From positions 1-37,500 of the forward strand of contig JACPCJ010000096.1 in NCBI GenBank assembly GCA_016179865.1: a stretch of 37,500 nucleotides of DNA. The letters run 5' to 3'. This DNA comes from Actinomycetota bacterium. Lineage in GTDB: Bacteria; Actinomycetota; Acidimicrobiia; IMCC26256; JACPCJ01. This document shows, in pieces, positions 7,156-14,611 of this stretch. A model generated the notes under the pieces. It did no database searches. It saw only the letters and a program-made list of their open reading frames with translations, and was not told where the DNA came from. Position 1 is the stretch's first letter. Every line of letters begins with the position of its first letter. The position numbers and the translations under genes were made by a program.

Positions 7156-8265
7156 GTGGTCGAACACCCCGACGTCACCGCCATGCGTCGAGCCATCGAA
7201 CTCGGCGAGCGCGGCCGCCTCAGCCTGTCCGGCACCGACCCATGGGTCGGCTGCGTCCTCGTCGCCGACGGCCAGGTGGTGGGGGAGGGTGGTCACGACC
7301 GCGACGGCGGACCGCACGCGGAGGCCGTTGCACTGGAGCAGGCGGGGCGGCGGGCCCGCGGCTCAACCGCCTACGTCACCCTCGAGCCCTGCAACCACGA
7401 AGCTCGCACCCCGCCCTGCACCGAGGCCCTCATTTCGGCGGGAGTGGCATGCGTCGTCGTGGGCGTCACCGACGCCGACCCCCGGGTTCAGGGCGAGGGC
7501 GTCGACCGGCTGCGAAACGCGGGGATCACGGTCGAGGTCGGGGTCGCCGCCACCGAAGTCTTCGATTCCCTGCGTCCCTACCTCCACCACCGGGCCGCGG
7601 GCAGGCCCTGGTGCGTCCTCAAGGCGGCCGTCAGCCTCGACGGCCGTACGGCGGCGGTCGACGGAACGTCTCAGTGGATCACTGGCCCCGACGCCCGCGC
7701 CGACGGTCATCGGCTGCGAGCTCTTTCCGACGCCGTCGTCGTCGGCTCGGGCACCGCCCTTGCCGATCGGCCTGCCCTCACCGTCCGCGACTTCGACCCC
7801 CGACCCTCGGAGCCCCCGCTGCGCGTCCTCCTTGACGCGCGCGGACGCGTGCCTGCCGTGGGCCCGCTCTTCGAGGTCGACGTTGCCCCCACCCTCATCA
7901 TGACGACCGCCGCCGCCGACCCCGATGCCGTGCGGGAGTGGAAGGGCGCAGGGGCCGAAGTCGTCGAGCTGGAAGGCAGTCCCGCCGGGGGAGTGGACCT
8001 CGAATCAGCCCTCCGTGTGCTCCACGAACGCCGCGTGCTCCAGGCGCTGGTCGAGGGCGGAGCGGCGGTTCACGGCTCCCTCGCCGCCGCCGATCTCGCC
8101 GACGAGGTTGTCCTGTACGTGGGTGGGTCGGCACTGGGACCCGGGGGCCGGCCTCTCTTCGATGGCCTCTCGGTGCCCACCCTCAGCGACGCGCTCAGGT
8201 GGTCCCTCACCGACGTCGCCCGCGTCGGCACCGACGCCCGCATCACGTGGCGGCGGGCGGTCTGA
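7156..8265 (+). CDS. ribD: Bifunctional riboflavin deaminase/reductase
   Basis: Deaminates and then reduces the pyrimidine intermediate made from GTP in riboflavin synthesis. The N-terminal deaminase domain has the zinc site PHAEA (His54, Glu56) and EPCNHEARTPPC (Cys79, Cys88). The C-terminal reductase domain starts near residue 150 (LKAAVSLDGRTAA, then SQWITG). The GTG at 7156 is preferred because a strong GGGAGGAG lies just upstream and it gives 369 residues. The frame is open back to GTG 7087, but those codons fall in the riboswitch expression platform. The stop overlaps the ribE start (TGATG). Confidence 0.95.
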   Translation: MVEHPDVTAMRRAIELGERGRLSLSGTDPWVGCVLVADGQVVGEGGHDRDGGPHAEAVALEQAGRRARGSTAYVTLEPCNHEARTPPCTEALISAGVACVVVGVTDADPRVQGEGVDRLRNAGITVEVGVAATEVFDSLRPYLHHRAAGRPWCVLKAAVSLDGRTAAVDGTSQWITGPDARADGHRLRALSDAVVVGSGTALADRPALTVRDFDPRPSEPPLRVLLDARGRVPAVGPLFEVDVAPTLIMTTAAADPDAVREWKGAGAEVVELEGSPAGGVDLESALRVLHERRVLQALVEGGAAVHGSLAAADLADEVVLYVGGSALGPGGRPLFDGLSVPTLSDALRWSLTDVARVGTDARITWRRAV

Positions 8266-8870
8266 TGTTCACGGGGATCGTGGAGGAGCTCGGCCGGGTG
8301 CGGTCCGTCACCCCCAACGAAGGGGGGGCGCGCATCGAGATCGAAGGCCAAGCCACGCTCGCGGGCCTGGTGGTCGGCGGCTCGGTCGCGGTCAACGGAT
8401 GTTGCTTGACGGCGGTGGAGATCTCCGAAGGGGCGTTCTCCGCCGACGCCGTCTCCGAAACGCTCAGCCGCACATCACTGGGGCGCCTCGCCGCCGGCGA
8501 CGCCGTCAACATCGAGCGCCCCTTGCGCGCCGACGGGCGGCTCGACGGCCATATGGTCCAGGGCCACGTCGACGGCGTCGGGGTCCTGGAGGCTCGTGAG
8601 CACCTGCCCGATGGATCGTTCGCCGTGCGCGTCTCAGCGCCCCCCGCGCTCGTTCGCTACATCGTCGAGAAGGGCTCGATCGCCGTCGACGGCGTGAGTC
8701 TCACCGTTGTGGGCGTCGACGAGGAGGGTTTCAGTGTGGCCCTCATCCCACATACCGCGGAAGTCACGACGCTCGGCCACAAGCCGGTCGGCGCCGAGGT
8801 CAACCTGGAAGTCGATGTCGTCGCCAAGTACGTGGAGCGACTGACCCGTCCCTGGCGCGAAGACCGCTAG
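8265..8870 (+). CDS. ribE: Riboflavin synthase, alpha subunit
   Basis: Dismutates two 6,7-dimethyl-8-ribityllumazine molecules into riboflavin and a pyrimidine. The 201-residue protein has two lumazine-binding repeats: [10 protein letters not shown] with VAVNGCCLT (residues 1-50), then [19 protein letters not shown] and [11 protein letters not shown]. This is the usual tandem layout and length. The ATG shares one base with the ribD stop, so translation is coupled. Confidence 0.97.
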   Translation: MFTGIVEELGRVRSVTPNEGGARIEIEGQATLAGLVVGGSVAVNGCCLTAVEISEGAFSADAVSETLSRTSLGRLAAGDAVNIERPLRADGRLDGHMVQGHVDGVGVLEAREHLPDGSFAVRVSAPPALVRYIVEKGSIAVDGVSLTVVGVDEEGFSVALIPHTAEVTTLGHKPVGAEVNLEVDVVAKYVERLTRPWREDR

Positions 8871-8890
8871 GGCGAAGAGAGGAGCACGCC

Positions 8891-10168
8891 GTGCCGTTCG
8901 CAAGCGCCGAAGCGGCGATCGAAGCCGTTCGCCGGGGCGACCTGGTCGTCGTGGCCGACGACGCCGACCGCGAAAACGAGGGCGACCTCATCATGGCGGC
9001 CGAGAAGGCGACCCCCGAGAAGATCGGATTCATGGTGCGCCACACGAGCGGCGTCATCTGCACGCCCTTGCCGGGGGAGCGGCTCGACGAGCTGCAGCTG
9101 CCGCTCATGGTCGCTGAGAACACGGAATCCATGCGGACCGCCTTCACCATCTCGGTAGACGCCCGCTCCGGCGTGACCACGGGAATCTCCGCCGCCGACC
9201 GTTCGGCCACCATCCAGGCCCTGATCGACCCTGCCACCCGGCCCGACGATCTGGCGCGCCCCGGTCACATCTTCCCGCTGCGGTATCGGGAGGGCGGGGT
9301 GCTCCGCCGAGCTGGACACACGGAGGCCTCCGTCGACCTCGCCCGGCTCGCCGGGCTCTATCCGGCGGGCGTGCTCTGCGAGATCGTCACCGACGATGGC
9401 ATGCCCGCGCGTCTTCCGCACCTGGAGCGGTTCGCGGAAGAGCACCACCTGGTGATGATCTCGATCGAGGACCTCATCCGGTATCGCCGCCAGCACGAGA
9501 AGCTCGTCCGCCGCATCGCCGAGGCCCGGATCCCAACCGCCTACGGCGCCTTCATCGCCTACGGCTACGAGTCGGTGCTGGAGGGCGACCACCACGTGGC
9601 CCTCGTGCGCGGCGAGGTGGCGGGGCGGCAGAACGTGCTCGTCCGCGTGCACTCCGAGTGTCTGACCGGCGACGTGTTCGGCTCACTGCGGTGTGACTGC
9701 GGCGTCCAGCTCGACGCCGCCCTGCGACAAATCGCCGAGGAGGGGTTCGGCGTCGTCGTCTACCTTCGGGGCCACGAGGGGCGAGGCATCGGCCTCTCAC
9801 ACAAGCTCCGCGCCTACAGCCTCCAAGACCAGGGCCGCGACACGGTCGAGGCCAACCTCGAACTCGGTTTCCCGGCCGACTCCCGGGAGTATGGAATTGG
9901 TGCCCAGATGCTTGCCGACCTCGGGATCACGACCATGCGGCTGATGACCAACAACCCGGCCAAGTACACCGGCCTCTCGGGATACGGGCTCGAGATCGTC
10001 GAGCGGGTGTCGATCCAGGCGCATCCCAACGACGAAAACATCACCTACCTGCGGGCCAAGCAGGCCAAGCTGGGTCACATGCTCGACCTTCCCTTTGAGG
10101 AAGCCCCGGTGCTGAGCGAAGAGACCGACGGTCCATCCCTGACCGACGGCACCGGTGGTGGTGCATGA
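8891..10168 (+). CDS. ribBA: DHBP synthase / GTP cyclohydrolase II fusion
   Basis: Supplies both precursors of riboflavin. The N-terminal DHBP synthase domain (1 to about 200) shows [12 protein letters not shown] (23-34) and [12 protein letters not shown] (140-151). The C-terminal GTP cyclohydrolase II domain (about 205-400) shows the zinc cysteines Cys257, Cys268 and Cys270 ([18 protein letters not shown]) and GHEGRGIGL (294-302). The GTG start follows AGAGGAG at good spacing. The stop overlaps the ribH start (ATGA). Both domains look intact. The last 25 residues are an acidic, Gly-rich tail. Confidence 0.97.
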   Translation: MPFASAEAAIEAVRRGDLVVVADDADRENEGDLIMAAEKATPEKIGFMVRHTSGVICTPLPGERLDELQLPLMVAENTESMRTAFTISVDARSGVTTGISAADRSATIQALIDPATRPDDLARPGHIFPLRYREGGVLRRAGHTEASVDLARLAGLYPAGVLCEIVTDDGMPARLPHLERFAEEHHLVMISIEDLIRYRRQHEKLVRRIAEARIPTAYGAFIAYGYESVLEGDHHVALVRGEVAGRQNVLVRVHSECLTGDVFGSLRCDCGVQLDAALRQIAEEGFGVVVYLRGHEGRGIGLSHKLRAYSLQDQGRDTVEANLELGFPADSREYGIGAQMLADLGITTMRLMTNNPAKYTGLSGYGLEIVERVSIQAHPNDENITYLRAKQAKLGHMLDLPFEEAPVLSEETDGPSLTDGTGGGA

Positions 10169-10644
10169 AGGCGTCGCCCGAGTTCGGCGACGCCGACGGC
10201 GGCGGGCTGCGGATCGGCGTGGCAGCCGCGATGTTCAACGGCACCATCACCGAAGCGTTGCTCAAGTGGTGCCGCGAGGGCCTGCTCCACTCCGGCGTAT
10301 CCGACGCGGACATCATCGTCGAATGGGTGCCGGGTGCGTTCGAGCTGCCGTTGGCCGCACGGGTCTTCGCCATCGACGGCGGAGTCGACGCCGTGGTCTG
10401 CCTCGGGGCCGTGATCCGCGGCGACACGGCGCACTTTGAATACGTGGCGGGCGAGGCGGCTCGGGGCATCCAGGAGGTCGCGCTCGAAACCGGGGTCCCG
10501 GTGATGTTCGGTGTGCTGACGACCGACACCGTGGAGCAGGCTGAGGAGCGATCTCGCGATGACGAGACCAACAAGGGCTACGAGGCCGCACGCGGCGCCG
10601 TTCACATGGCCCGGGTGCTCGAGCGCATCCGGGGCGGGGCCTGA
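10165..10644 (+). CDS. ribH: 6,7-dimethyl-8-ribityllumazine synthase
   Basis: Condenses the DHBP-derived four-carbon unit with the ribitylamino-pyrimidine to form lumazine, the substrate of RibE. The 159-residue protein has [12 protein letters not shown] (54-65), [14 protein letters not shown] with the catalytic His90, and [15 protein letters not shown] near the C-terminus. It ends the riboflavin operon; no ribF or riboflavin transporter follows. The 4-nt overlap with ribBA couples their translation. Confidence 0.97.
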   Translation: MKASPEFGDADGGGLRIGVAAAMFNGTITEALLKWCREGLLHSGVSDADIIVEWVPGAFELPLAARVFAIDGGVDAVVCLGAVIRGDTAHFEYVAGEAARGIQEVALETGVPVMFGVLTTDTVEQAEERSRDDETNKGYEAARGAVHMARVLERIRGGA

Positions 10645-10693
10645 GGCCGGGGCCGAAGACGAGCACGGGAGCGGACGGGAAGAAGGGCAAGGG

Positions 10694-11569
10694 ATGCTGT
10701 CGATCGCACTGCCGAAGGGCTCGCTGGAGGAGCAGACACTCCGCCTCTTCGAGGAGGCCGACCTCCCAGTCGTCCGGTCGTCCGACCGCGACTACCGGCC
10801 GTCGATCGACGACCCTCGCATCTCTGAGGTTCGCGTCCTGCGACCCCAAGAGATCCCCCGCTACGTGTCGGAGGGCTTGTTTGACCTGGGCATCGCGGGC
10901 CGGGACTGGATCGAGGAGACCGGCGCCGACGTCGTCACGCTGACGGAACTGCGCTACTCGAAGGTGAGCCAGCGCCCCGTGCGCATCGTCGTAGCGGTGC
11001 CGCGTGAGTCGTCGGTCGAGGGCGTGGCCGACCTGCAAAGCGGGGTGCGGGTGTCCACCGAGTTCCCGGTGCTCACTGAGCGCTTCTTCCGCGAGCACGG
11101 CATCGAGGCCGACATCCGCCTCTCGTACGGCGCCACCGAGGCCAAGGTGCCCGACATCGTCGACGTCATCGTCGAGCTCACCGAGACCGGGTCGTCGTTG
11201 CGGGCCGCCGGGCTGAAGATCGTCGGCGAGATCCTCACGTCCTACACCGAACTGTTCGCCAATCCCGCCGCCCACGCCGACCTCGAGAAGCGCAAGGCCA
11301 TGGAGCAACTCACGACGCTCCTGACCGGCACTCTCGAGGCGCGCGGACGCGTCCTGGTCAAGCTCAACGTCGACGAAGCCAAGCTCGACGACGTCATCGC
11401 CGTCATGCCCTCGCTGAAGGCCCCCACCATCAACCAGCTCTATGGCGCCGGCGCGTACGCCGTCGAGGCCGTGGTGCCGAAGTCCGAGATCAACACGCTG
11501 ATCCCGGCCCTGAAGGACCACGGCGCAACCGACATCATCGAGCTCCCGATCTCCAAGATCGTTCACTGA
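10694..11569 (+). CDS. hisG: ATP phosphoribosyltransferase, long form
   Basis: First step of histidine synthesis: ATP plus PRPP gives phosphoribosyl-ATP. The ATG at 10694 gives 291 residues beginning MLSIALPKGSLEE, the usual start. The length and a C-terminal HisG_C-like region (from about residue 215) mark the long, histidine-regulated hexameric form that needs no HisZ. It lies 49 nt after ribH, with a purine-rich GAAGAAGG-type site upstream. In several actinobacteria hisE sits next to hisG; it is not here. Confidence 0.96.
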   Translation: MLSIALPKGSLEEQTLRLFEEADLPVVRSSDRDYRPSIDDPRISEVRVLRPQEIPRYVSEGLFDLGIAGRDWIEETGADVVTLTELRYSKVSQRPVRIVVAVPRESSVEGVADLQSGVRVSTEFPVLTERFFREHGIEADIRLSYGATEAKVPDIVDVIVELTETGSSLRAAGLKIVGEILTSYTELFANPAAHADLEKRKAMEQLTTLLTGTLEARGRVLVKLNVDEAKLDDVIAVMPSLKAPTINQLYGAGAYAVEAVVPKSEINTLIPALKDHGATDIIELPISKIVH

Positions 11570-11578
11570 GGCCTGCCC

Positions 11579-11779
11579 GTGCGCGGTCACGTCGTGACGT
11601 TCGACGAGCACCGCGGGCTCGGAGAGATCGAGGGCGACGACGGCCTGTTCTATCCGTTTCACTGCACGCAGATCGCCGACGGAACCCGCACCGTCGACGT
11701 CGGCGCCGCCGTCACCTTCGAGGTCGCAGCGGGACCACTCGGTCGGTGGGAGGCCACCGAGATCGCGAAGTTCGCGTGA
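11579..11779 (+). CDS. Small degenerate cold-shock-domain protein
   Basis: A 66-residue protein with the length and strand pattern of a single cold-shock OB fold: GHVVTFDEHRGLGEI, then FYPFHCTQIADGTR, then VGAAVTFEVAAGPLGRWEA. The RNP-1 motif (usually KGFGFI) reads RGLGEI, and RNP-2 (usually VFVHF) reads FYPFHC, so several aromatic nucleic-acid contacts are missing. It starts with GTG 9 nt after hisG and is probably co-transcribed with it. The stop lies 2 nt before a 27-bp palindrome. Family assignment is from the pattern; the function is unknown. Confidence 0.7.
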   Translation: MRGHVVTFDEHRGLGEIEGDDGLFYPFHCTQIADGTRTVDVGAAVTFEVAAGPLGRWEATEIAKFA

Positions 11780-11781
11780 GC

Positions 11782-11836
11782 CCCGTTCTTGGGTTCTTTG
11801 TTGCGCCCAGGGCGCAACAAAGAACCCAAGAACGGG
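11782..11836. terminator. Perfect 27-bp palindrome, bidirectional terminator
   Basis: Arms 11782-11808 and 11810-11836 are exact reverse complements with a single base between them. The palindrome fills the whole gap between the stop of the cold-shock-like gene (11779) and the stop of the convergent DUF1844 gene (11837), so it can end transcription from both sides. The arm begins CCCGTTCTTGGG and contains TTCTTTG. There is no U-tract. Confidence 0.75.
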
Positions 11837-12199
11837 TCAGGTGTCGGCGTCCTCGCTGACCCGCACGTACGCCAGCCGGATGTTGGTGAGGGCCGCGCGC
11901 AGGGGCTCGGCGTGATCGCCGAGGCGGTCGATGGTTCCTTCCACGAGCGACCAGAGGGAGTCGATCGCCAGCTTCGCTTCTTCCAGGTTGGGCGCGTGCT
12001 CTTCGTCGTCGAGCCCGAGGTGGAGGACGGCAAGCTGCCACAGTCCGATGGCGTGGTTGGCGACAATGTCCCGAACGGGCGTCGACAGGAGTTCGTCTCG
12101 GATTCGGTTCAGCTCCTGGCGCGCTCGGACCTGCTCCTCGTCCTCGTCCTCGACCTCGACCTCGGGCTCATCATCGCCGGGTGTCCAAAGCGTGCTCAT
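11837..12199 (-). CDS. DUF1844-family protein
   Basis: A 120-residue protein encoded just upstream of infC on the opposite strand. An acidic N-terminus (rich in Glu and Asp, residues 8-25) precedes a helical domain: PVRDIVANHAIGLWQLAVLHLGL, then NLEEAKLAIDSLWSLVEGTIDRLG, then LRAALTNIRLAYVRV. This matches DUF1844, which commonly sits beside infC in actinobacteria. Its function is not known. The ATG at 12199 is chosen because the domain and acidic leader follow it, with a GTGAGGA-type site upstream. The longer frame back to 12397 crosses the infC leader and is unlikely. Confidence 0.65.
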   Translation of the reverse strand: MSTLWTPGDDEPEVEVEDEDEEQVRARQELNRIRDELLSTPVRDIVANHAIGLWQLAVLHLGLDDEEHAPNLEEAKLAIDSLWSLVEGTIDRLGDHAEPLRAALTNIRLAYVRVSEDADT

Positions 12200-12268
12200 C
12201 GCTGGTATCCTCACACCTCGAACAATCGAGAGGGAAGCGGGGACCTGCGAGGAATCGGAGAGCCCCCC

Positions 12269-12302
12269 ACCCAGCCGCTGAAATTCATGAGCGAGTCTGG
12301 GT
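12269..12302 (+). promoter_or_regulatory. Leader stem upstream of infC
   Basis: ACCCAG (12269-12274) pairs with CTGGGT (12297-12302) in the 250-nt region before infC. CCAGCC (12271-12276) can instead pair with GGCTGG (12332-12337) next to the terminator-like hairpin. This could be part of an attenuation switch, but the pairings are short and the support is weak. Confidence 0.25.
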
Positions 12303-12339
12303 TGTTCCGGTCCGGCCCCCGGTAATGCATGGGCTGGAG

Positions 12340-12367
12340 ACGGCGGGCTTCCCTGTCCGCCGTTTTT
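12340..12367 (+). terminator. Terminator-like hairpin in the infC leader (attenuator)
   Basis: ACGGCGG (12340-12346) pairs perfectly with CCGCCGT (12357-12363) around a 10-nt loop, and a run of five T (12363-12367) follows. This is the only classical stem-plus-U-tract terminator I see in the window. It lies on the plus strand 84 nt before infC. Position suggests attenuation of the infC-rpmI-rplT operon, known in other bacteria to be feedback-controlled by L20 or by tRNA supply. Which signal acts here cannot be read from the sequence. Confidence 0.55.
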
Positions 12368-12450
12368 CGCGCCCAGCGAAGCCGGCGGCCACGACAACCT
12401 GCGCCGCCAGCGGCGGCCGAGACAAAGGAGACACAGAAGAAGGTGCGGTC

Positions 12451-13197
12451 ATCGCAGTAGACGACGCCAGGTTCAACGAGCAGATCCGGGCCCGGGAGGT
12501 CCGGCTGATCTCGGAGACCGGCGAGCAACTCGGCGTCACCCCGACCTCTGAGGCGCTCGACTACGCCCGCAGCAAGGATCTCGACCTGGTCGAGGTTGCT
12601 CCGGGTGCAGCGCCTCCGGTGGCCCGGGTGATGGACTTCAAGAAGTACCTCTACGACCAGCAGCAACGGCGTAAGGAAGCGCGGAAGAAGCAGACCCACG
12701 TTTCCATCAAGGAGATGAAGTTCCGGCCCAAGATCGACCGGCACGACTACGCCACCAAGGTCAGGCACGTGGAGCGCTTCCTCCATGAAGGGTCGAAGGT
12801 CAAGCTGACGATCATGTTCCGCGGTCGCGAGGTCTCGCACCCGGAGCTGGGGAAACGGATCCTCGATCGGGTGGCCGAAGAGGTCGAGGACTTCGCCGAG
12901 GTCGAGCACTACCCCCGCATCGACGGCCGCAACATGACCATGGTTCTTGCCCCGGTGAAGGACGGCCGCCGGCGACGGCGAGTCTCGGTGCCGGAGGAAG
13001 CGCCCGTGACGGCCGCGGCGGCAACAGAGAACGACGAGCCCGCGCTGGACGGGCAAGGCGGCGGCGACGCCGCAACAGAAGCGGGTGGCGACGCCGAAAC
13101 GGAGGCGAGCGTCACCGCCGAGGACACGACCGAGCCGACCCCAGCGCAGGACGCGACAGAGGAAGCAAGTCCCGCCGACGAAGATCCGGCCGGATAG
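12451..13197 (+). CDS. infC: Translation initiation factor IF-3 (ATC start)
   Basis: Binds the 30S subunit and proofreads start codon and initiator tRNA. The N-domain is FNEQIRAREVRLIS (8-21), followed by the linker helix with KKYLYDQQQRRKEARKKQ and the C-domain ending near residue 177 (YPRIDGRNMTMVLAP). No ATG, GTG or TTG lies in frame near the N-terminus. ATC 12451 follows GAAGGTG (12439-12445) at 5 nt and gives 248 residues. IF-3 genes elsewhere use AUU or AUC for autoregulation, so this fits. An in-frame ATG at 12325 would add 42 residues encoded across the attenuator. A 70-residue Ala/Glu/Thr-rich acidic tail (178-248) follows the core. Confidence 0.93.
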   Translation: MAVDDARFNEQIRAREVRLISETGEQLGVTPTSEALDYARSKDLDLVEVAPGAAPPVARVMDFKKYLYDQQQRRKEARKKQTHVSIKEMKFRPKIDRHDYATKVRHVERFLHEGSKVKLTIMFRGREVSHPELGKRILDRVAEEVEDFAEVEHYPRIDGRNMTMVLAPVKDGRRRRRVSVPEEAPVTAAAATENDEPALDGQGGGDAATEAGGDAETEASVTAEDTTEPTPAQDATEEASPADEDPAG

Positions 13198-13209
13198 GAG
13201 CACAGCCAC

Positions 13210-13404
13210 ATGCCCAAGATGAAGACCCACCGGGCCTCTGCCAAGCGATTCAAGTCGACCGGCAGCGGTCGGATCCTCCGCCGGCGCGGCTTCCGGGCCC
13301 ACCTGTTGGAAAAGAAGCCCACGAAGCGAACCCGACGCCTCGGCCGTCCGGCCGAGGTCACCGGAGGGCAGCGCCGCCACGTCCGGCGGGCGCTGGGCAA
13401 GTAG
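13210..13404 (+). CDS. rpmI: Ribosomal protein L35
   Basis: A 64-residue basic protein beginning [20 protein letters not shown], the standard L35 opening. A large-subunit component, in the conserved infC-rpmI-rplT order. It starts 12 nt after infC behind a TAGGAGC ribosome site, so it is in the same operon. Confidence 0.98.
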   Translation: MPKMKTHRASAKRFKSTGSGRILRRRGFRAHLLEKKPTKRTRRLGRPAEVTGGQRRHVRRALGK

Positions 13405-13446
13405 AAAACCGTCCCGCCCCACGGCGGATCGATTTCGGGAGCCACG

Positions 13447-13809
13447 ATGGCACGGGTCAAGCGGTCAGTTCATTCGAAGAAGCGACGGCGGAAGGTCCTT
13501 GAGCGCGCCGAGGGGTACTCGGGAGCGCGCAGCCGACGTCTACGCGTCGCCAACGAGCAGGTCATGCACTCGCTCCAGTACGCGTATCGCGATCGCCGGG
13601 TCCGCAAGCGCGAGTTCCGGCGCCTCTGGATCGCCCGGATCAACGCCGCCTGCCGGGAGCGGGGGATGCCGTACTCGCGCTTCATCTCCGGGCTGAAGTC
13701 GGCGGGCATCGAGGTCGACCGCAAGATCCTCGCCGATCTGGCCGTCCGCCAGCCCGAGGCCTTCGACGGTCTCGTCGAGCGAGCCCGTCAGGCACTCGAG
13801 GCCGCGTAG
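13447..13809 (+). CDS. rplT: Ribosomal protein L20
   Basis: A 120-residue basic protein with the L20 signatures [35 protein letters not shown] and [17 protein letters not shown]. It is an early assembly protein of the large subunit and, in other bacteria, the translational repressor of its own operon. It lies 42 nt after rpmI. Identification is secure. Confidence 0.98.
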   Translation: MARVKRSVHSKKRRRKVLERAEGYSGARSRRLRVANEQVMHSLQYAYRDRRVRKREFRRLWIARINAACRERGMPYSRFISGLKSAGIEVDRKILADLAVRQPEAFDGLVERARQALEAA

Positions 13810-13810
13810 C

Positions 13811-14611
13811 CTGACCGGTCAGGGTGCTGACGCGCTCGGCCCGCGGAGCGCCGTCGTCCGGCGGGTTCGCCGCCTGATCGAAAAGCGGTCGGCGCGCGAC
13901 GAAGCCGGCGTGCTGGTCATCGAGGGCGTCCGCGGGGTCGCTGCTGCGTTCGACGCCGGCGCCGCCGTCGAACAGATGCTCGTCGAACCGGACGCTCCGG
14001 CTGACCTGGTTCGGCAGGCTGTGGCGTGTGGTGCCGACGTGGTGACCGTGACACCCGGAGTCGTCGAGAGGCTGTCTGACACGATGACCCCGCAAGGCGT
14101 CATCGCGGTCGCTCGGGCGCCCGATCGGGTATTGACCACGCTCTCTGATCTGTCCCTTGCCGTGGTGCTTGCCGACGTACGCGATCCCGGGAACGCGGGC
14201 ACCATCGTGCGAGCCGCCGAAGGCGCCGGTGCCTCGGCGGTAATCTTCTGTCGCGGCTCCGCCGACGCGTTTGCGCCCAAGGTTGTGCGGGCGGCGGCCG
14301 GGGCGATCTTCCACGTTCCGGTCGTCCGGGGCGACCACCCAGGGGAGGTACTCGACGTGCTCGCTGAGCGGGGTGTGCGCCGCCTCGGCACCGTGGCCGA
14401 AGGGGGAGAGCCCTATGACCACGTCGACTGGTCCGTCCCCTCTGCGCTCGTCCTCGGAAACGAGGCCTGGGGTGTACCCACCGACGCCGCTCGTGGCGTC
14501 GACGCCTGGGTGACCATCCCGCTGCACGGCCGCTCCGAGTCGATCAACGTGGCCATGGCCGCGTCGGTGCTGCTCTTCGAGGCAAGCCGTCACGCCCGAG
14601 GGGGAACGTGA
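13811..14611 (+). CDS. SpoU/TrmH-family rRNA 2'-O-methyltransferase
   Basis: Probable SAM-dependent RNA ribose methylase of the SPOUT class. The C-terminal knot motifs are clear: LADVRDPGNAGTIVRAAEGAG, ALVLGNEAWGVP and IPLHGRSESINVAMAASVLLFEA. The conserved N-terminal substrate-binding segment (RRVRRLIEKRSARDEAGVLVIEGV) lies upstream of the first GTG in frame (13910), and the frame has no ATG, GTG or TTG back to the stop at 13696. CTG 13811, one base after the rplT stop and 9 nt after a weak GAGG, gives the expected 266 residues. Whether the target is 23S rRNA or tRNA cannot be told. Confidence 0.88.
   Translation: MTGQGADALGPRSAVVRRVRRLIEKRSARDEAGVLVIEGVRGVAAAFDAGAAVEQMLVEPDAPADLVRQAVACGADVVTVTPGVVERLSDTMTPQGVIAVARAPDRVLTTLSDLSLAVVLADVRDPGNAGTIVRAAEGAGASAVIFCRGSADAFAPKVVRAAAGAIFHVPVVRGDHPGEVLDVLAERGVRRLGTVAEGGEPYDHVDWSVPSALVLGNEAWGVPTDAARGVDAWVTIPLHGRSESINVAMAASVLLFEASRHARGGT

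Noticed and set aside
12287-12325. 12-codon leader peptide before infC as a confirmed gene
   Set aside because: No ribosome site and no run of regulatory codons; mentioned only as a possibility within the leader finding.
12200-12397. Longer minus-strand start (12397) for the DUF1844 gene
   Set aside because: The added residues are low-complexity and antisense to the infC leader; ATG 12199 fits the family start.
12325-12450. ATG 12325 as infC start
   Set aside because: It would encode 42 extra residues across the terminator hairpin, unlike IF-3 N-termini, and has no ribosome site. ATC 12451 has one.
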